From an uncultured Clostridia bacterium (lineage in GTDB: Bacteria; Bacillota; Clostridia; Christensenellales; Borkfalkiaceae): a stretch of 18,283 nt of DNA. A program made the translations under genes and the position numbers. Of this stretch, positions 1 through 7,106 are shown one piece after another. A model generated the notes under the pieces. It ran no database searches and was not told the origin of the DNA. It saw only the letters and a list, made by a program, of their open reading frames with translations. Location of the stretch: NCBI GenBank assembly GCA_944372565.1, contig CALVZR010000208.1, positions 1 to 18,283 on the forward strand, given 5' to 3'. Numbering within the stretch: the stretch's first letter is position 1; each line of letters opens with the position of its first letter.

Positions 1-896
1 CGAACAACGGGCTTTCCGTCCGCCACACCACCCGCAACTTCGAGAGCCGCGAGGGCAGCAAGCCCGCGGGCGGGCAGCTCGCGGCGGTTGCGCTGATGGA
101 CGCGCGCAGCATCGCCGCCACGGCGAAAAACGGCGGCGTGCTCACCGCGGCGGACGAGGTGGAATACAATACTTCGTTCAAAAAATACGTCTATTCGGAC
201 GCCATCTACCGCGCGCGGGTGTACGACGGCATCGGAAAACCCGATTCGTCTGCCGAACTCGTGTACGGGCCGAACATCGCGGACTGGCCGAAGATGGAGC
301 CGCTCAAAGAGAATCTGCTCCTCAAAGTGGCGAGCGTGCTCACCGACCCCGTCACCACGACGGACGAGCTCATCCCCAGCGGGGAAACCTCGTCTTACCG
401 CTCCAATCCCATGAAACTTGCGGAATTCGCCCTTTCGAGAAAGGACCCCGGCTACGTTTCGCGCGCAAAGGCGATCGCGGCGGAGGCGTTCCCCGCGGAA
501 ACGGGGGCGGCGGAAGAGAACACCACCTACGGCAGCGTGGTCTGCGCGGTGCGCCCGGGCGACGGTTCGGCGCGCGAGCAGGCGGCGTCCTGCCAGCGCG
601 TGCTGGGCGGCGCGGCGAACATCGCGGTATCGTATGCCACGAAACGCTACCGTTCCAATGTGATCAACTGGGGAATGCTGCCCTTCACGGCGGCGGAAAA
701 CGACTTCGCTGTGGGCGAACTCGTGTATGTGCCGGACGTGAAGAAGAAACTTCTCGCGGGCGAAACCGAATTCCCCGCGAAGGTGTTCGGCGACAACGCG
801 CGGGAGATCGTTCTGAAGATCGATCCCCTCACGGAGGACGAAAAGAAAATCATCGCGGCGGGCTGTCTGATCAACTTCTACGCGGCGGGGAACTGA
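1..896 (+). CDS. Aconitase-family hydratase, C-terminal part (5' truncated by window)
   Basis: The frame is open from the first bases and ends at TGA 894-896, so about 297 residues of the C-terminal part are present. It starts just before the motif TTRNF-ESREGSKP and continues into VALMDARSIAATA. This is the segment that follows the last 4Fe-4S cysteines in aconitase/homoaconitase-type hydratases, and is then followed by the swivel domain that closes over the active site. The three cluster cysteines must lie upstream of the window. The family isomerises hydroxy-tricarboxylic acids such as citrate/isocitrate in the cytoplasm. The REGSKP wording resembles the AcnA/YbhJ-like bacterial hydratases rather than the LeuC subunit, but the substrate is not decidable here. 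An internal ATG at 96 is not the real start, because conserved sequence continues upstream of it. A strong terminator follows the stop codon. Confidence 0.85.
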   Translation, partial: NNGLSVRHTTRNFESREGSKPAGGQLAAVALMDARSIAATAKNGGVLTAADEVEYNTSFKKYVYSDAIYRARVYDGIGKPDSSAELVYGPNIADWPKMEPLKENLLLKVASVLTDPVTTTDELIPSGETSSYRSNPMKLAEFALSRKDPGYVSRAKAIAAEAFPAETGAAEENTTYGSVVCAVRPGDGSAREQAASCQRVLGGAANIAVSYATKRYRSNVINWGMLPFTAAENDFAVGELVYVPDVKKKLLAGETEFPAKVFGDNAREIVLKIDPLTEDEKKIIAAGCLINFYAAGN

Positions 897-901
897 CAGC
901 G

Positions 902-930
902 AAAAAACGGCGGGCTTTCCCGCCGTTTTT
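902..930 (+). terminator. Rho-independent terminator after the hydratase gene
   Basis: CGGCGGG (908-914) pairs with CCCGCCG (919-925) around a 4-nt loop. The stem is preceded by six A (902-907) and followed by five T (926-930), and lies 5 nt after the stop codon. The A-run makes it plausible in both directions. Confidence 0.9.
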
Positions 931-977
931 CATTCCGCCTTTCCGCCGCCTTTTTTGCCCCGCTGTTTCCGTCGCCG

Positions 978-997
978 CGCCCCGCGGCGGGGCGTTT
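978..997 (+). other. GC-rich hairpin in the hydratase-yqfC gap
   Basis: CGCCCCG (978-984) pairs with CGGGGCG (988-994) around a 3-nt loop, followed by only TTT. It may be a weak second terminator insulating the sporulation genes, or simply GC-rich sequence. Confidence 0.3.
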
Positions 998-1009
998 CCG
1001 CGCTCTTTA

Positions 1010-1038
1010 TTCTATTGCCCCCGTTCTCCGCATAAAAT
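1010..1038 (+). promoter_or_regulatory. Possible sigmaE-type promoter of yqfC-yqfD
   Basis: CATAAAAT (1031-1038) resembles the sigmaE -10 consensus CATACANT. TTCTATT (1010-1016) lies 14 nt upstream, in the place of the sigmaE -35 box (consensus close to GAATATT). In Bacillus subtilis yqfC and yqfD belong to the mother-cell sigmaE regulon, which fits. The -35 match is only partial, so this is a suggestion. Confidence 0.45.
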
Positions 1039-1069
1039 GATATGAGAAAACGGGAGAGGTGGAAGCGAG

Positions 1070-1333
1070 ATGAATTTTTTCGGAACGGTTTTGCAGAAGC
1101 TCGGCGTGGAGGCCGCCGCGCCCGCTTCCTACCGCGCGGTGATCTCGGGCGGCGGATACGGGTATTTCGAGAACGTGAAGGGGATCAAGAGCTATTCCGC
1201 GGAAGAGATCGCCTTCTTTTTAAAAAGGGGGGAGCTCATCGTGCGCGGGGAAAAACTCGGCATCGAGCGGTACGGGCTGGGGGACGCCGTCGTGAGCGGG
1301 AAAATCCTCTCCTTCGAGGTCGTGGGAGGGTAA
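1070..1333 (+). CDS. yqfC: Sporulation protein YqfC
   Basis: This encodes a small 87-residue protein of the YqfC family, a conserved endospore-former protein of unknown biochemical role. In B. subtilis the gene is expressed in the mother cell under sigmaE. The family signature is visible as a short beta-rich chain with the central ENVKGIKSYS segment and the C-terminal pattern LGIERYGLGDAVVSGKI. An AGAGGTGG ribosome binding site (1055-1062) lies 7 nt before the ATG. yqfD follows after 2 nt, so the two genes are almost certainly cotranscribed. The assignment rests on the sequence pattern together with its position directly upstream of yqfD and phoH. Confidence 0.85.
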   Translation: MNFFGTVLQKLGVEAAAPASYRAVISGGGYGYFENVKGIKSYSAEEIAFFLKRGELIVRGEKLGIERYGLGDAVVSGKILSFEVVGG

Positions 1334-1335
1334 AT

Positions 1336-2235
1336 ATGGATAAAAACAGATTCCGCCGTTCGGTGTTCCGCGTGACGGGTTTGAACCGCGAGCGCCTCCT
1401 CAATCTGCTCCGCCGCCGCGGCATCGTGCTCTACGACGTGCGGGAAACGGGCGAAAAAAGCATGGAATTTTCCCTTCCCGCGCGGCAGGAGGAAAATTTT
1501 TTTGCAATTACCGCGAGTTTGTGTTATAATGTAGAAAAAATCGGGGAACGCGGCGCGTTCGCCCTTCCCGCGCGGCTGTTGAAACGCACGGGGCTGCTGC
1601 TGGGCGCGGCGGCGTTCGTGCTCGGCGTATGCCTGGGCGCGGGCGCGGTGTTTTCCGTGGATTATTACGGGAGCGGCGCGGTGTATAAAGAGCGGGCTGA
1701 GGCCGTGCTCGAAAGCTGCGGGATCACCCCCTTTTCCTTCGTGAACGAAAAAACGCTCGAAAAAGCGGAAACGGAGATTTTGAAACGGGAAAAGGCGTTT
1801 TCCTTCGTTTCGGTGAAAAAGCGGGGCACGCGGCTGAAAGTCAACCTCGTGCTCTCTCCCGTTCCGCCCGATATCGTCGATACCGAAAGGACGGCGCTCG
1901 TCAGCCCCGTTTCGGGCGTGGTGGAGAGCATCACGGTTTTGCGCGGCGCCGCCCTCGTGCAGGCGGGGGACGCGGTGGAGGCGGGCGATACGCTCATCAG
2001 CGGGCAGACGGAAGTGAAGGAAGAGATCTTCGAAACGTATGTGCTCGGCAGCGTGCGCATCCTCGCGGAGGAGATCTACGAATACCGCGGAAAAGACGGC
2101 GAGGAAGACGCCGCGCGCGCCTTCGCGGAGGCGCAGACGGAGCACGAGATCGCGGAGATCGCGGTATATAAAGAGCGCGCGGGGGAAGAATTTCTCTACA
2201 CCGTAAAAGCGCTTTGCAGAATCACGGTAAAATAA
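1336..2235 (+). CDS. yqfD: Sporulation protein YqfD (short form)
   Basis: This encodes a 299-residue membrane protein of the YqfD family, which is linked to sporulation and always found with yqfC. The N-terminus carries the family segment TGLNRERLLNLLRRRGI (about residues 14-30). One transmembrane helix lies at about 86-107, followed by an extracytoplasmic-type region containing SPVSGVVESITVLRGAALVQ, a biotinyl-like turn near residue 200. The ATG at 1336 is chosen because it lies 2 nt after yqfC and begins the conserved part; the frame is open further upstream but overlaps yqfC there. B. subtilis YqfD is close to 400 residues, so this copy is about 100 residues shorter, mostly in the C-terminal region. 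The coding sequence contains a probable sigmaA-like promoter. It ends 14 nt before phoH. Confidence 0.85.
   Translation: MDKNRFRRSVFRVTGLNRERLLNLLRRRGIVLYDVRETGEKSMEFSLPARQEENFFAITASLCYNVEKIGERGAFALPARLLKRTGLLLGAAAFVLGVCLGAGAVFSVDYYGSGAVYKERAEAVLESCGITPFSFVNEKTLEKAETEILKREKAFSFVSVKKRGTRLKVNLVLSPVPPDIVDTERTALVSPVSGVVESITVLRGAALVQAGDAVEAGDTLISGQTEVKEEIFETYVLGSVRILAEEIYEYRGKDGEEDAARAFAEAQTEHEIAEIAVYKERAGEEFLYTVKALCRITVK
1502..1530 (+). promoter_or_regulatory. Intragenic sigmaA-like promoter inside yqfD
   Basis: TTGCAA (1502-1507) and TATAAT (1525-1530) are separated by 17 nt, with TGT directly before the -10 box (extended -10). It lies in an AT-rich patch within an otherwise GC-rich gene. It points to phoH, whose start is about 720 nt downstream. 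It could give vegetative expression of phoH and later genes independently of the sporulation promoter. Confidence 0.55.
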
Positions 2236-2236
2236 A

Positions 2237-2252
2237 AGAGGAGAAGAATTTG
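2237..2252 (+). promoter_or_regulatory. Ribosome binding site and TTG start of phoH
   Basis: AGAGGAG (2237-2243) sits 6 nt before TTG (2250-2252), directly after the yqfD stop. An in-frame ATG at 2214 lies inside the yqfD end and has no such site. The TTG start also gives the usual PhoH length. Confidence 0.75.
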
Positions 2253-3212
2253 GATAAAGTCAGAATCGGCGTGGACTGCGGCGGGCTGGACCTGCTGCAA
2301 AAGGTGATGGGCGTTTTCGACGAAAACATGAACGTGCTCGCGGGGGAGCTGGGCATCGAATTTTCGGTGGAAGGCACGTCCGTGGAATTTTCCGGGGACG
2401 AGCACGGCGCGACGATCGCCGCGCAGGTGACCGAAAAACTGCTCGACATCGCGCGGGCGGGCGAACCCATCGACAAGGGCAGGCTGATTTACTGCATAGA
2501 ACTCGTGAAGGAAGGCTCCGCGGACGACATCGCGGGCATTATGAGCGGCGTGATCGCCGTCACTTCCCGCGGCAAACCCGTAAAGTGCAAGACGGTGGGG
2601 CAGAAACGCTATGCGGACGCCATCCGCAAAAATTCCGTCGTGTTCGGCATCGGGCCCGCGGGCACGGGAAAAACCTATCTCGCGGTGGCGCTCGCGGCCG
2701 CGGCGTACAAGGGCAAGGCGGCGGAAAAGATCATCCTCACCCGCCCCGCGGTGGAAGCGGGGGAAAAACTCGGTTTTCTGCCGGGCGATCTGCAAAACAA
2801 GGTGGATCCTTATCTCCGCCCGCTCTACGACGCATTGCAGGAGATGTTCGGGCAGGAAAACTACCTCAAACTGATGGAACGCGGCGCGATAGAGGTCGCT
2901 CCCCTCGCGTATATGCGGGGCAGAACGCTGAACAACGCCTTCATCATTCTCGATGAGGCGCAGAACACCACAAAAGAGCAGATGAAGATGTTCTTGACAA
3001 GGCTGGGAGAAGGGAGTAAAATGGTAATTACGGGAGACGTGACGCAGATCGACCTCCCGGAAGGCAAACGCTCGGGCCTGAAACACGCTTCGGAGATCCT
3101 GAAGGGGATAGACGGGGTGTGTACGGTCCATCTCACGGCGAAGGACGTGGTGCGCCATCCGCTGGTGTCCGCCATCATCGCCGCTTACGAAAAAAAGGAC
3201 AAGAACGCCTGA
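2250..3212 (+). CDS. phoH: PhoH family ATPase
   Basis: This encodes a 320-residue cytoplasmic PhoH-like P-loop ATPase, a family related to helicase cores and linked to RNA metabolism. It commonly sits next to ybeY and the yqfF/pgpH-type gene in Firmicutes. The Walker A motif GPAGTGKT is at residues 135-142, Walker B IILDEAQN has D235 and E236, and the conserved LTRPAVEAGEKLGFLPGD stretch lies between them. The N-terminal 110 residues form the KH-like region usual for the long PhoH type. The start is TTG, supported by its ribosome binding site. A second intragenic promoter lies near the 3' end, ahead of the next gene. The exact substrate of this family is not settled. Confidence 0.93.
   Translation: MDKVRIGVDCGGLDLLQKVMGVFDENMNVLAGELGIEFSVEGTSVEFSGDEHGATIAAQVTEKLLDIARAGEPIDKGRLIYCIELVKEGSADDIAGIMSGVIAVTSRGKPVKCKTVGQKRYADAIRKNSVVFGIGPAGTGKTYLAVALAAAAYKGKAAEKIILTRPAVEAGEKLGFLPGDLQNKVDPYLRPLYDALQEMFGQENYLKLMERGAIEVAPLAYMRGRTLNNAFIILDEAQNTTKEQMKMFLTRLGEGSKMVITGDVTQIDLPEGKRSGLKHASEILKGIDGVCTVHLTAKDVVRHPLVSAIIAAYEKKDKNA
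2994..3022 (+). promoter_or_regulatory. Intragenic sigmaA-like promoter inside phoH
   Basis: TTGACA (2994-2999), a perfect -35 box, and TAAAAT (3017-3022) are separated by 17 nt. The pair lies about 200 nt ahead of pgpH on the same strand, and could drive pgpH-ybeY-era apart from the upstream genes. Confidence 0.5.
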
Positions 3213-3224
3213 TACGGGAAAAAC

Positions 3225-4733
3225 ATGGTTAAAGAAAGACTGAAAAAATACAGAAGATGGAACAGGGGGCAGATCGGCAAATTCATTACGATCTTCGCCC
3301 TCAATATCCTGCTGATCGCGGGGATTTTAGCGGGGTCCATCTTCCTGAACGGCATAGGATACAACGCCGTGGAGCCCGATTTCATCGATTATTTCACGAA
3401 AAGCCCGGGCTCGCAGCAATTCGTGTATCTCATGATCATCATCGTGCTGGTGATGGCGGTTACGTTCATTTACCTCATCTTTGAAAACAGGGACAAGATC
3501 AAGCAGCCCAAAGACGTGGAGATGATCTTCCTCATCCTCGAAATCTCGCTTTTATGCAACTATTTCGCGGGGAGATACATCAACATCTACTTCCGCCCGC
3601 TGGCGCTGGCGGGGCTGCTCACGCTGCTGCTCGTCAACCGCCGTTCGGCGGTGTTCGTGAATATCGTTTCCTCCCTGCTCACCTTTTTGATGGACGTGTT
3701 CACCAACGCGAATTTCACGGGTACGGTATCTGCAAACGCGCAGTATTCCTCCCTCGTCATCGGGTTTGCCACGGGCATCATCGGCATCTACCTCATCGAC
3801 GGCGTGGGCGCGCGCATCAAGGTGTTCGGCAGGGGGCTGACGATGTGCATCCCCGTGCTCATCTGCCTGGTGCTCCTCGAACAGACCAACCTTTTAAGGT
3901 TCCCGGAGCGCATCGTCGCGGGGGCGAGCTCGGCCATTTTGTCCGTCGTGCTCTTTATGGCGATCCTGCCCGTTTTCGAATGGCTGTTCAAAAAACTCAC
4001 GAACTACCGCCTGGAAGAACTCACCGAACACAGCGCCCCCCTCATCAAGCGCATGATCGAGGAAGCGCCCGGCACGTTCAACCACTCGCTGGTCGTTTCC
4101 AACCTGGCGGAATCGTGCGCCATCGCCATCGGCGAGGACGCCCTCCTCGCCCGCTGCGCCGCGTATTATCACGACATGGGCAAACTCCGCCAGCCGGAAT
4201 TTTTCAAGGAAAACCAGCAGGACGGGCATAACCCTCATAACGATCTCACCCCCGAACTTTCGGCGAACATCGTGCGGGCGCACGCCAAGGACGGCTACGA
4301 CATCGTGAAAAAATACGGCTTGCCGCAGGAGATCGCGGATATCTGCCTGCAGCACCACGGCACCATGCCGATGATGTTCTTCTACGCCAAGGCGAAGCAG
4401 TTCAAGGACGGCGGCGACGTGGACGTGGAAAAATTCAGCTACGCCGGCCCCAAGCCGCAGACCAAGATCGCCGCGATCATGATGATCGCGGACGCGGGCG
4501 AGGCGGCGGTGCGTTCCATGAAAGACCGTTCGCGCGAAAAGGTGGACGAGCTCTTGCGCAAACTCATCAACGAGCGTATGCAGCTGCGGCAGTTTGAGGA
4601 CTGCGACATCACGATGAAGGAGCTCAACATCATCCGCAACACCATCGCGAACTCGCTCACGGGCGTGTATCACAGCAGAATAGAATACCCCAAGGTCAAC
4701 TTGGAGGAAATCAAAACGGAAGAATCGGAGTAA
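3225..4733 (+). CDS. pgpH: Membrane HD-domain c-di-AMP phosphodiesterase (PgpH/YqfF type), lacking the ectodomain
   Basis: This encodes a 502-residue multi-pass membrane protein with a C-terminal HD hydrolase domain. The PgpH/YqfF family hydrolyses cyclic di-AMP to pApA. The catalytic half contains EEAPGTFNHSLVVSNLAES, the HD pair H316-D317 in YYHDMGK, NPHNDL, the double histidine H377-H378 in QHHGT, GPKPQTK and LTGVYHSRIEYP. All are hallmarks of the family, so activity is expected. The membrane part begins with one helix (about 20-42), then only about 22 residues, then a string of further helices to about residue 260. Typical members are about 700 residues, with a large extracellular 7TMR-HDED domain between the first and second helices. 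That domain is absent here without loss of frame. The gene lies 12 nt after phoH and 1 nt before ybeY. Confidence 0.92.
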   Translation: MVKERLKKYRRWNRGQIGKFITIFALNILLIAGILAGSIFLNGIGYNAVEPDFIDYFTKSPGSQQFVYLMIIIVLVMAVTFIYLIFENRDKIKQPKDVEMIFLILEISLLCNYFAGRYINIYFRPLALAGLLTLLLVNRRSAVFVNIVSSLLTFLMDVFTNANFTGTVSANAQYSSLVIGFATGIIGIYLIDGVGARIKVFGRGLTMCIPVLICLVLLEQTNLLRFPERIVAGASSAILSVVLFMAILPVFEWLFKKLTNYRLEELTEHSAPLIKRMIEEAPGTFNHSLVVSNLAESCAIAIGEDALLARCAAYYHDMGKLRQPEFFKENQQDGHNPHNDLTPELSANIVRAHAKDGYDIVKKYGLPQEIADICLQHHGTMPMMFFYAKAKQFKDGGDVDVEKFSYAGPKPQTKIAAIMMIADAGEAAVRSMKDRSREKVDELLRKLINERMQLRQFEDCDITMKELNIIRNTIANSLTGVYHSRIEYPKVNLEEIKTEESE

Positions 4734-4734
4734 T

Positions 4735-5208
4735 ATGGGAAGACTGGTGATCGAATGTTTAAGCCGCCCCGTGCGCTGGCGCAGGCTGGCGCGCGCGGTG
4801 TATAAATTGCTGGGGCAGAGGGAGCGCCTGCGCGCCGAGCTGGTGTTTTTGGGCGAGGACGAGATGGCGCGGCTCAATTCTATGGCGCGCCATGTGGATA
4901 AGGTGACCGACGTTCTGAGTTTTCCCTCGCTCGACGGCATCCGCGGCAGGGTGGTTACCGCGGCGGAGTTCCCCTACGAAACGGAGCGCTCGTTCGTCTA
5001 TCTCGGCTCCATCGCCATCTGCGAAAAGCGGGCGGCGGAGCAGGCGGAGGAATACGGTCATTCCGCCGAGCGGGAGATCGACTATCTTCTCCTGCACGGG
5101 CTGCTGCACCTGTTCGGCTACGACCATATGAACGACCGGGATAAAGGCGAGATGCGCGCGCTCGAAAAGGCGGTCATGGAAAAACTGTACCCGGAGAAGA
5201 AAGCATGA
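4735..5208 (+). CDS. ybeY: Endoribonuclease YbeY
   Basis: This encodes a 157-residue YbeY, a zinc-dependent single-strand endoribonuclease used in 16S rRNA 3' end maturation and ribosome quality control. The diagnostic metal site HGLLHLFGYDH is present with H121, H125 and H131 (H-x3-H-x5-H), and the upstream TDVLSFP motif is intact. The length is normal. The start lies 1 nt after the pgpH stop, and the last codons overlap the start of era by 4 nt (ATGA), so translation is probably coupled. Many Firmicutes carry dgkA and cdd between ybeY and era; both are missing here. Confidence 0.95.
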   Translation: MGRLVIECLSRPVRWRRLARAVYKLLGQRERLRAELVFLGEDEMARLNSMARHVDKVTDVLSFPSLDGIRGRVVTAAEFPYETERSFVYLGSIAICEKRAAEQAEEYGHSAEREIDYLLLHGLLHLFGYDHMNDRDKGEMRALEKAVMEKLYPEKKA

Positions 5209-6086
5209 GGGCGGGGATCGTTGCGGTGATCGGCCGCGCAAACGCGGGGAAATCCACGCTGGTCAACGTGCTCGTGGGGGAAAAGGTGAGCATCGTTTCC
5301 CCCAAGCCGCAGACCACGCGGGACCGCATCCTCGGCGTGCTCACGGAAAAGGACTATCAGATCGTATTCGAAGATACGCCCGGCATTTACAAGGCGGATA
5401 ACGCCTTGAACGCCGTGATGCAGAAAACGGCGGAGCGCGCCGCCAAGGACGTGGACGCCGTTTTGCTGGTTGTCGACGCGCACGCGGGGCTGAGCGAAAC
5501 GGACAGGCGGCTGGTGAAGAAATACGCCGGCAAGGAGATCCCCCTCATGGTGGCGCTCTCCAAAACGGATATTTCCGCGGAGGAAACGCTCATCGCGGCG
5601 GTGCGCGCGCTCAAAGACGAGAAAGCGGAACTCGTGCCCGTTTCCGCGCGGAAGGGCACGAACGTGAAGGAGCTGAAAAAGGTGCTCGTTTCCCTCCTTC
5701 CCGAAAGGGAACCGGTCTTTTCGCAGCCCGTCGTTTCGGATAAATCCGAGCGGTTTATGCTCGGCGAGATCATGCGGGAGAAAATTCTGCTCAAATTCGA
5801 CAAAGAGATCCCCCACGGGGTGGCGGTCATCGTGCACACCTTCAAAACCGAGGGCGGCGTGGCGGAAGTCGGCGTGGACATCGTGTGCGAAAAGCCCAAC
5901 CATAAGGCCATTCTGATCGGCAAAGGCGGGCGCGCGATGAAGGAGGCGGCGTCTTTCGCGCGCGAGGATATGGAAAAATTCCTCGGCAGGAAGGTGTTTT
6001 TAACGACCTACGTCCGCGTGAAGGAGGACTGGCGCAACCGCCCCGCGCTCCTCGGCGAATACGGTTACGGAAAAAGCGAAACGTAG
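5205..6086 (+). CDS. era: GTPase Era
   Basis: This encodes a 293-residue Era, an essential GTPase that binds the 3' end of 16S rRNA during 30S assembly. The G1 loop GRANAGKST is at residues 10-18, with a slight change from the usual GRPNVGKS. It is followed by switch I KPQTTRDRI, G3 DTPG, G4 SKTD and G5 SA. The C-terminal KH domain holds the GKGG RNA-binding loop and ends in the family-typical VFLTTYVRVKEDWR stretch. The length is normal. The start overlaps ybeY by 4 nt. Era and YbeY act on the same rRNA end, which fits their coupling. Confidence 0.96.
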   Translation: MRAGIVAVIGRANAGKSTLVNVLVGEKVSIVSPKPQTTRDRILGVLTEKDYQIVFEDTPGIYKADNALNAVMQKTAERAAKDVDAVLLVVDAHAGLSETDRRLVKKYAGKEIPLMVALSKTDISAEETLIAAVRALKDEKAELVPVSARKGTNVKELKKVLVSLLPEREPVFSQPVVSDKSERFMLGEIMREKILLKFDKEIPHGVAVIVHTFKTEGGVAEVGVDIVCEKPNHKAILIGKGGRAMKEAASFAREDMEKFLGRKVFLTTYVRVKEDWRNRPALLGEYGYGKSET

Positions 6087-6133
6087 CGAATAAAACCGTT
6101 TGTTTGCGCATACTAAGAAAAAAAGGAGCGCAG

Positions 6134-6244
6134 ATGAAAAACGGATTCGATTTTGAAAACCCCGCCGATTCGGCGTGGGCGTTGTTCGAGAAAACGGGAA
6201 ACATTTCCTACTATCTTCTGTATAAAAAACTAACGGAAAAATAA
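6134..6244 (+). CDS. yqzL: YqzL-like small protein
   Basis: This encodes a 36-residue protein with the core AWALFEKTGNISYYLLYKKL. That pattern (W-x-x-F-x-x-TG-x-I-x-x-YLL-Y/F-K) matches the YqzL family, whose gene lies between era and recO in Bacillus. An AAAGGAG site (6122-6128) lies 5 nt before the ATG, supporting translation. The function of the family is unknown. It sits 47 nt after era and 10 nt before recO on the same strand. The assignment rests on the conserved core and the exact syntenic position. Confidence 0.8.
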   Translation: MKNGFDFENPADSAWALFEKTGNISYYLLYKKLTEK

Positions 6245-6254
6245 GCGGGGTTTT

Positions 6255-7004
6255 ATGCTGAAAGTAAACGCATTGATGATCAAAAGCGTCGATTACGCCG
6301 AGAACGACAAAATCTTGTCGTTGTTTTCCCTCGAACAGGGGGTAATTTCGGCTAAAATCCGCGGGGTGAAAAAGGCCGGGGCGAAACTCAAATTCGCCGC
6401 CGAGCCTTTTTGTTTTGCCGAATACGTCCTCACGGAAGGCAATTTGAAAAGCGTTACGGGCGCCTCGCTCAACGACAGTTTTTACCCCCTGCGCGAAAAT
6501 CTTTTCCGCTACTACGCGGCGGGCGTCGCCGCCGAATTCGTGAAAAAATTCTGCCCCGAAAACCTGCCGCACGCCCCGCTTTTTTTAAAGACGGTGCGGC
6601 TTTTGAAGGAACTTTCCTACGGCACCGCGCCCGCGTGCGGCGCGCTTTTGTGGTATCTTCTCTCCGCGCTCGGGGAAATCGGCTATTCGCTCACTTTGGG
6701 CGGGTGCGCCGCCTGCGGGGAAGATCTGCCCCGCCGCGTGTTTTTCGATTTCGCTTCGGGGTGCGCCTACTGCGAAAACTGCCGCAGGGAGGGGGATACG
6801 GAGATTTCCGCGGCGACGTACGCGCTGTTGTGCGCCGCTAAAATGCAGGGGGAAGAGCCGCCTTCGGGGGAGGAGTGCGCCGCCCTCGGCTATGCGGAAA
6901 ACATATATCTGCGCGCGCTCGCCCTGCTCGGAAGATACCTCCGCACGGTGGCGGGCGGGGAAGTGAAATCTTTAAAAGAATTTCTCAGATTGTACGAATT
7001 TTGA
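6255..7004 (+). CDS. recO: DNA repair protein RecO
   Basis: This encodes a 249-residue RecO, the mediator that with RecR loads RecA onto SSB-coated single-stranded DNA in recombinational repair. The N-terminal OB fold begins with ALMIKSVDYAENDKILSLFS, typical of RecO. A central helical region follows. The C-terminal zinc finger is intact: C151 and C154, then C170, C173 and C176. The length is normal. The ribosome binding site is weak (AGCGGGG), suggesting coupling to the small upstream gene. A terminator hairpin begins at the stop codon, so recO closes the cluster. Confidence 0.93.
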   Translation: MLKVNALMIKSVDYAENDKILSLFSLEQGVISAKIRGVKKAGAKLKFAAEPFCFAEYVLTEGNLKSVTGASLNDSFYPLRENLFRYYAAGVAAEFVKKFCPENLPHAPLFLKTVRLLKELSYGTAPACGALLWYLLSALGEIGYSLTLGGCAACGEDLPRRVFFDFASGCAYCENCRREGDTEISAATYALLCAAKMQGEEPPSGEECAALGYAENIYLRALALLGRYLRTVAGGEVKSLKEFLRLYEF

Positions 7005-7031
7005 AAAACGGCTTGTCATGCGGCCGTTTTT
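7004..7031 (+). terminator. Terminator of the recO cluster, with the ppdK promoter in its loop
   Basis: AAAAACGGC (7004-7012) pairs with GCCGTTTTT (7023-7031) across a 10-nt loop. The first A belongs to the recO stop codon, and the right arm ends in a T-run. The loop holds the -35 box of the next promoter. Confidence 0.7.
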
Positions 7032-7041
7032 CGTGTATGAT
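7013..7041 (+). promoter_or_regulatory. sigmaA-like promoter of ppdK
   Basis: TTGTCA (7013-7018) and TATGAT (7036-7041) have a 17-nt spacer, giving a leader of about 60 nt before the ppdK start. A full AAGGAGG ribosome binding site (7094-7100) follows. Confidence 0.8.
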
Positions 7042-7106
7042 AGAAATGCCGGACGTTTTCGGCTTTTTTATAAAATTACCGTTAAATATTTTGAAGGAGG
7101 TTTTCA

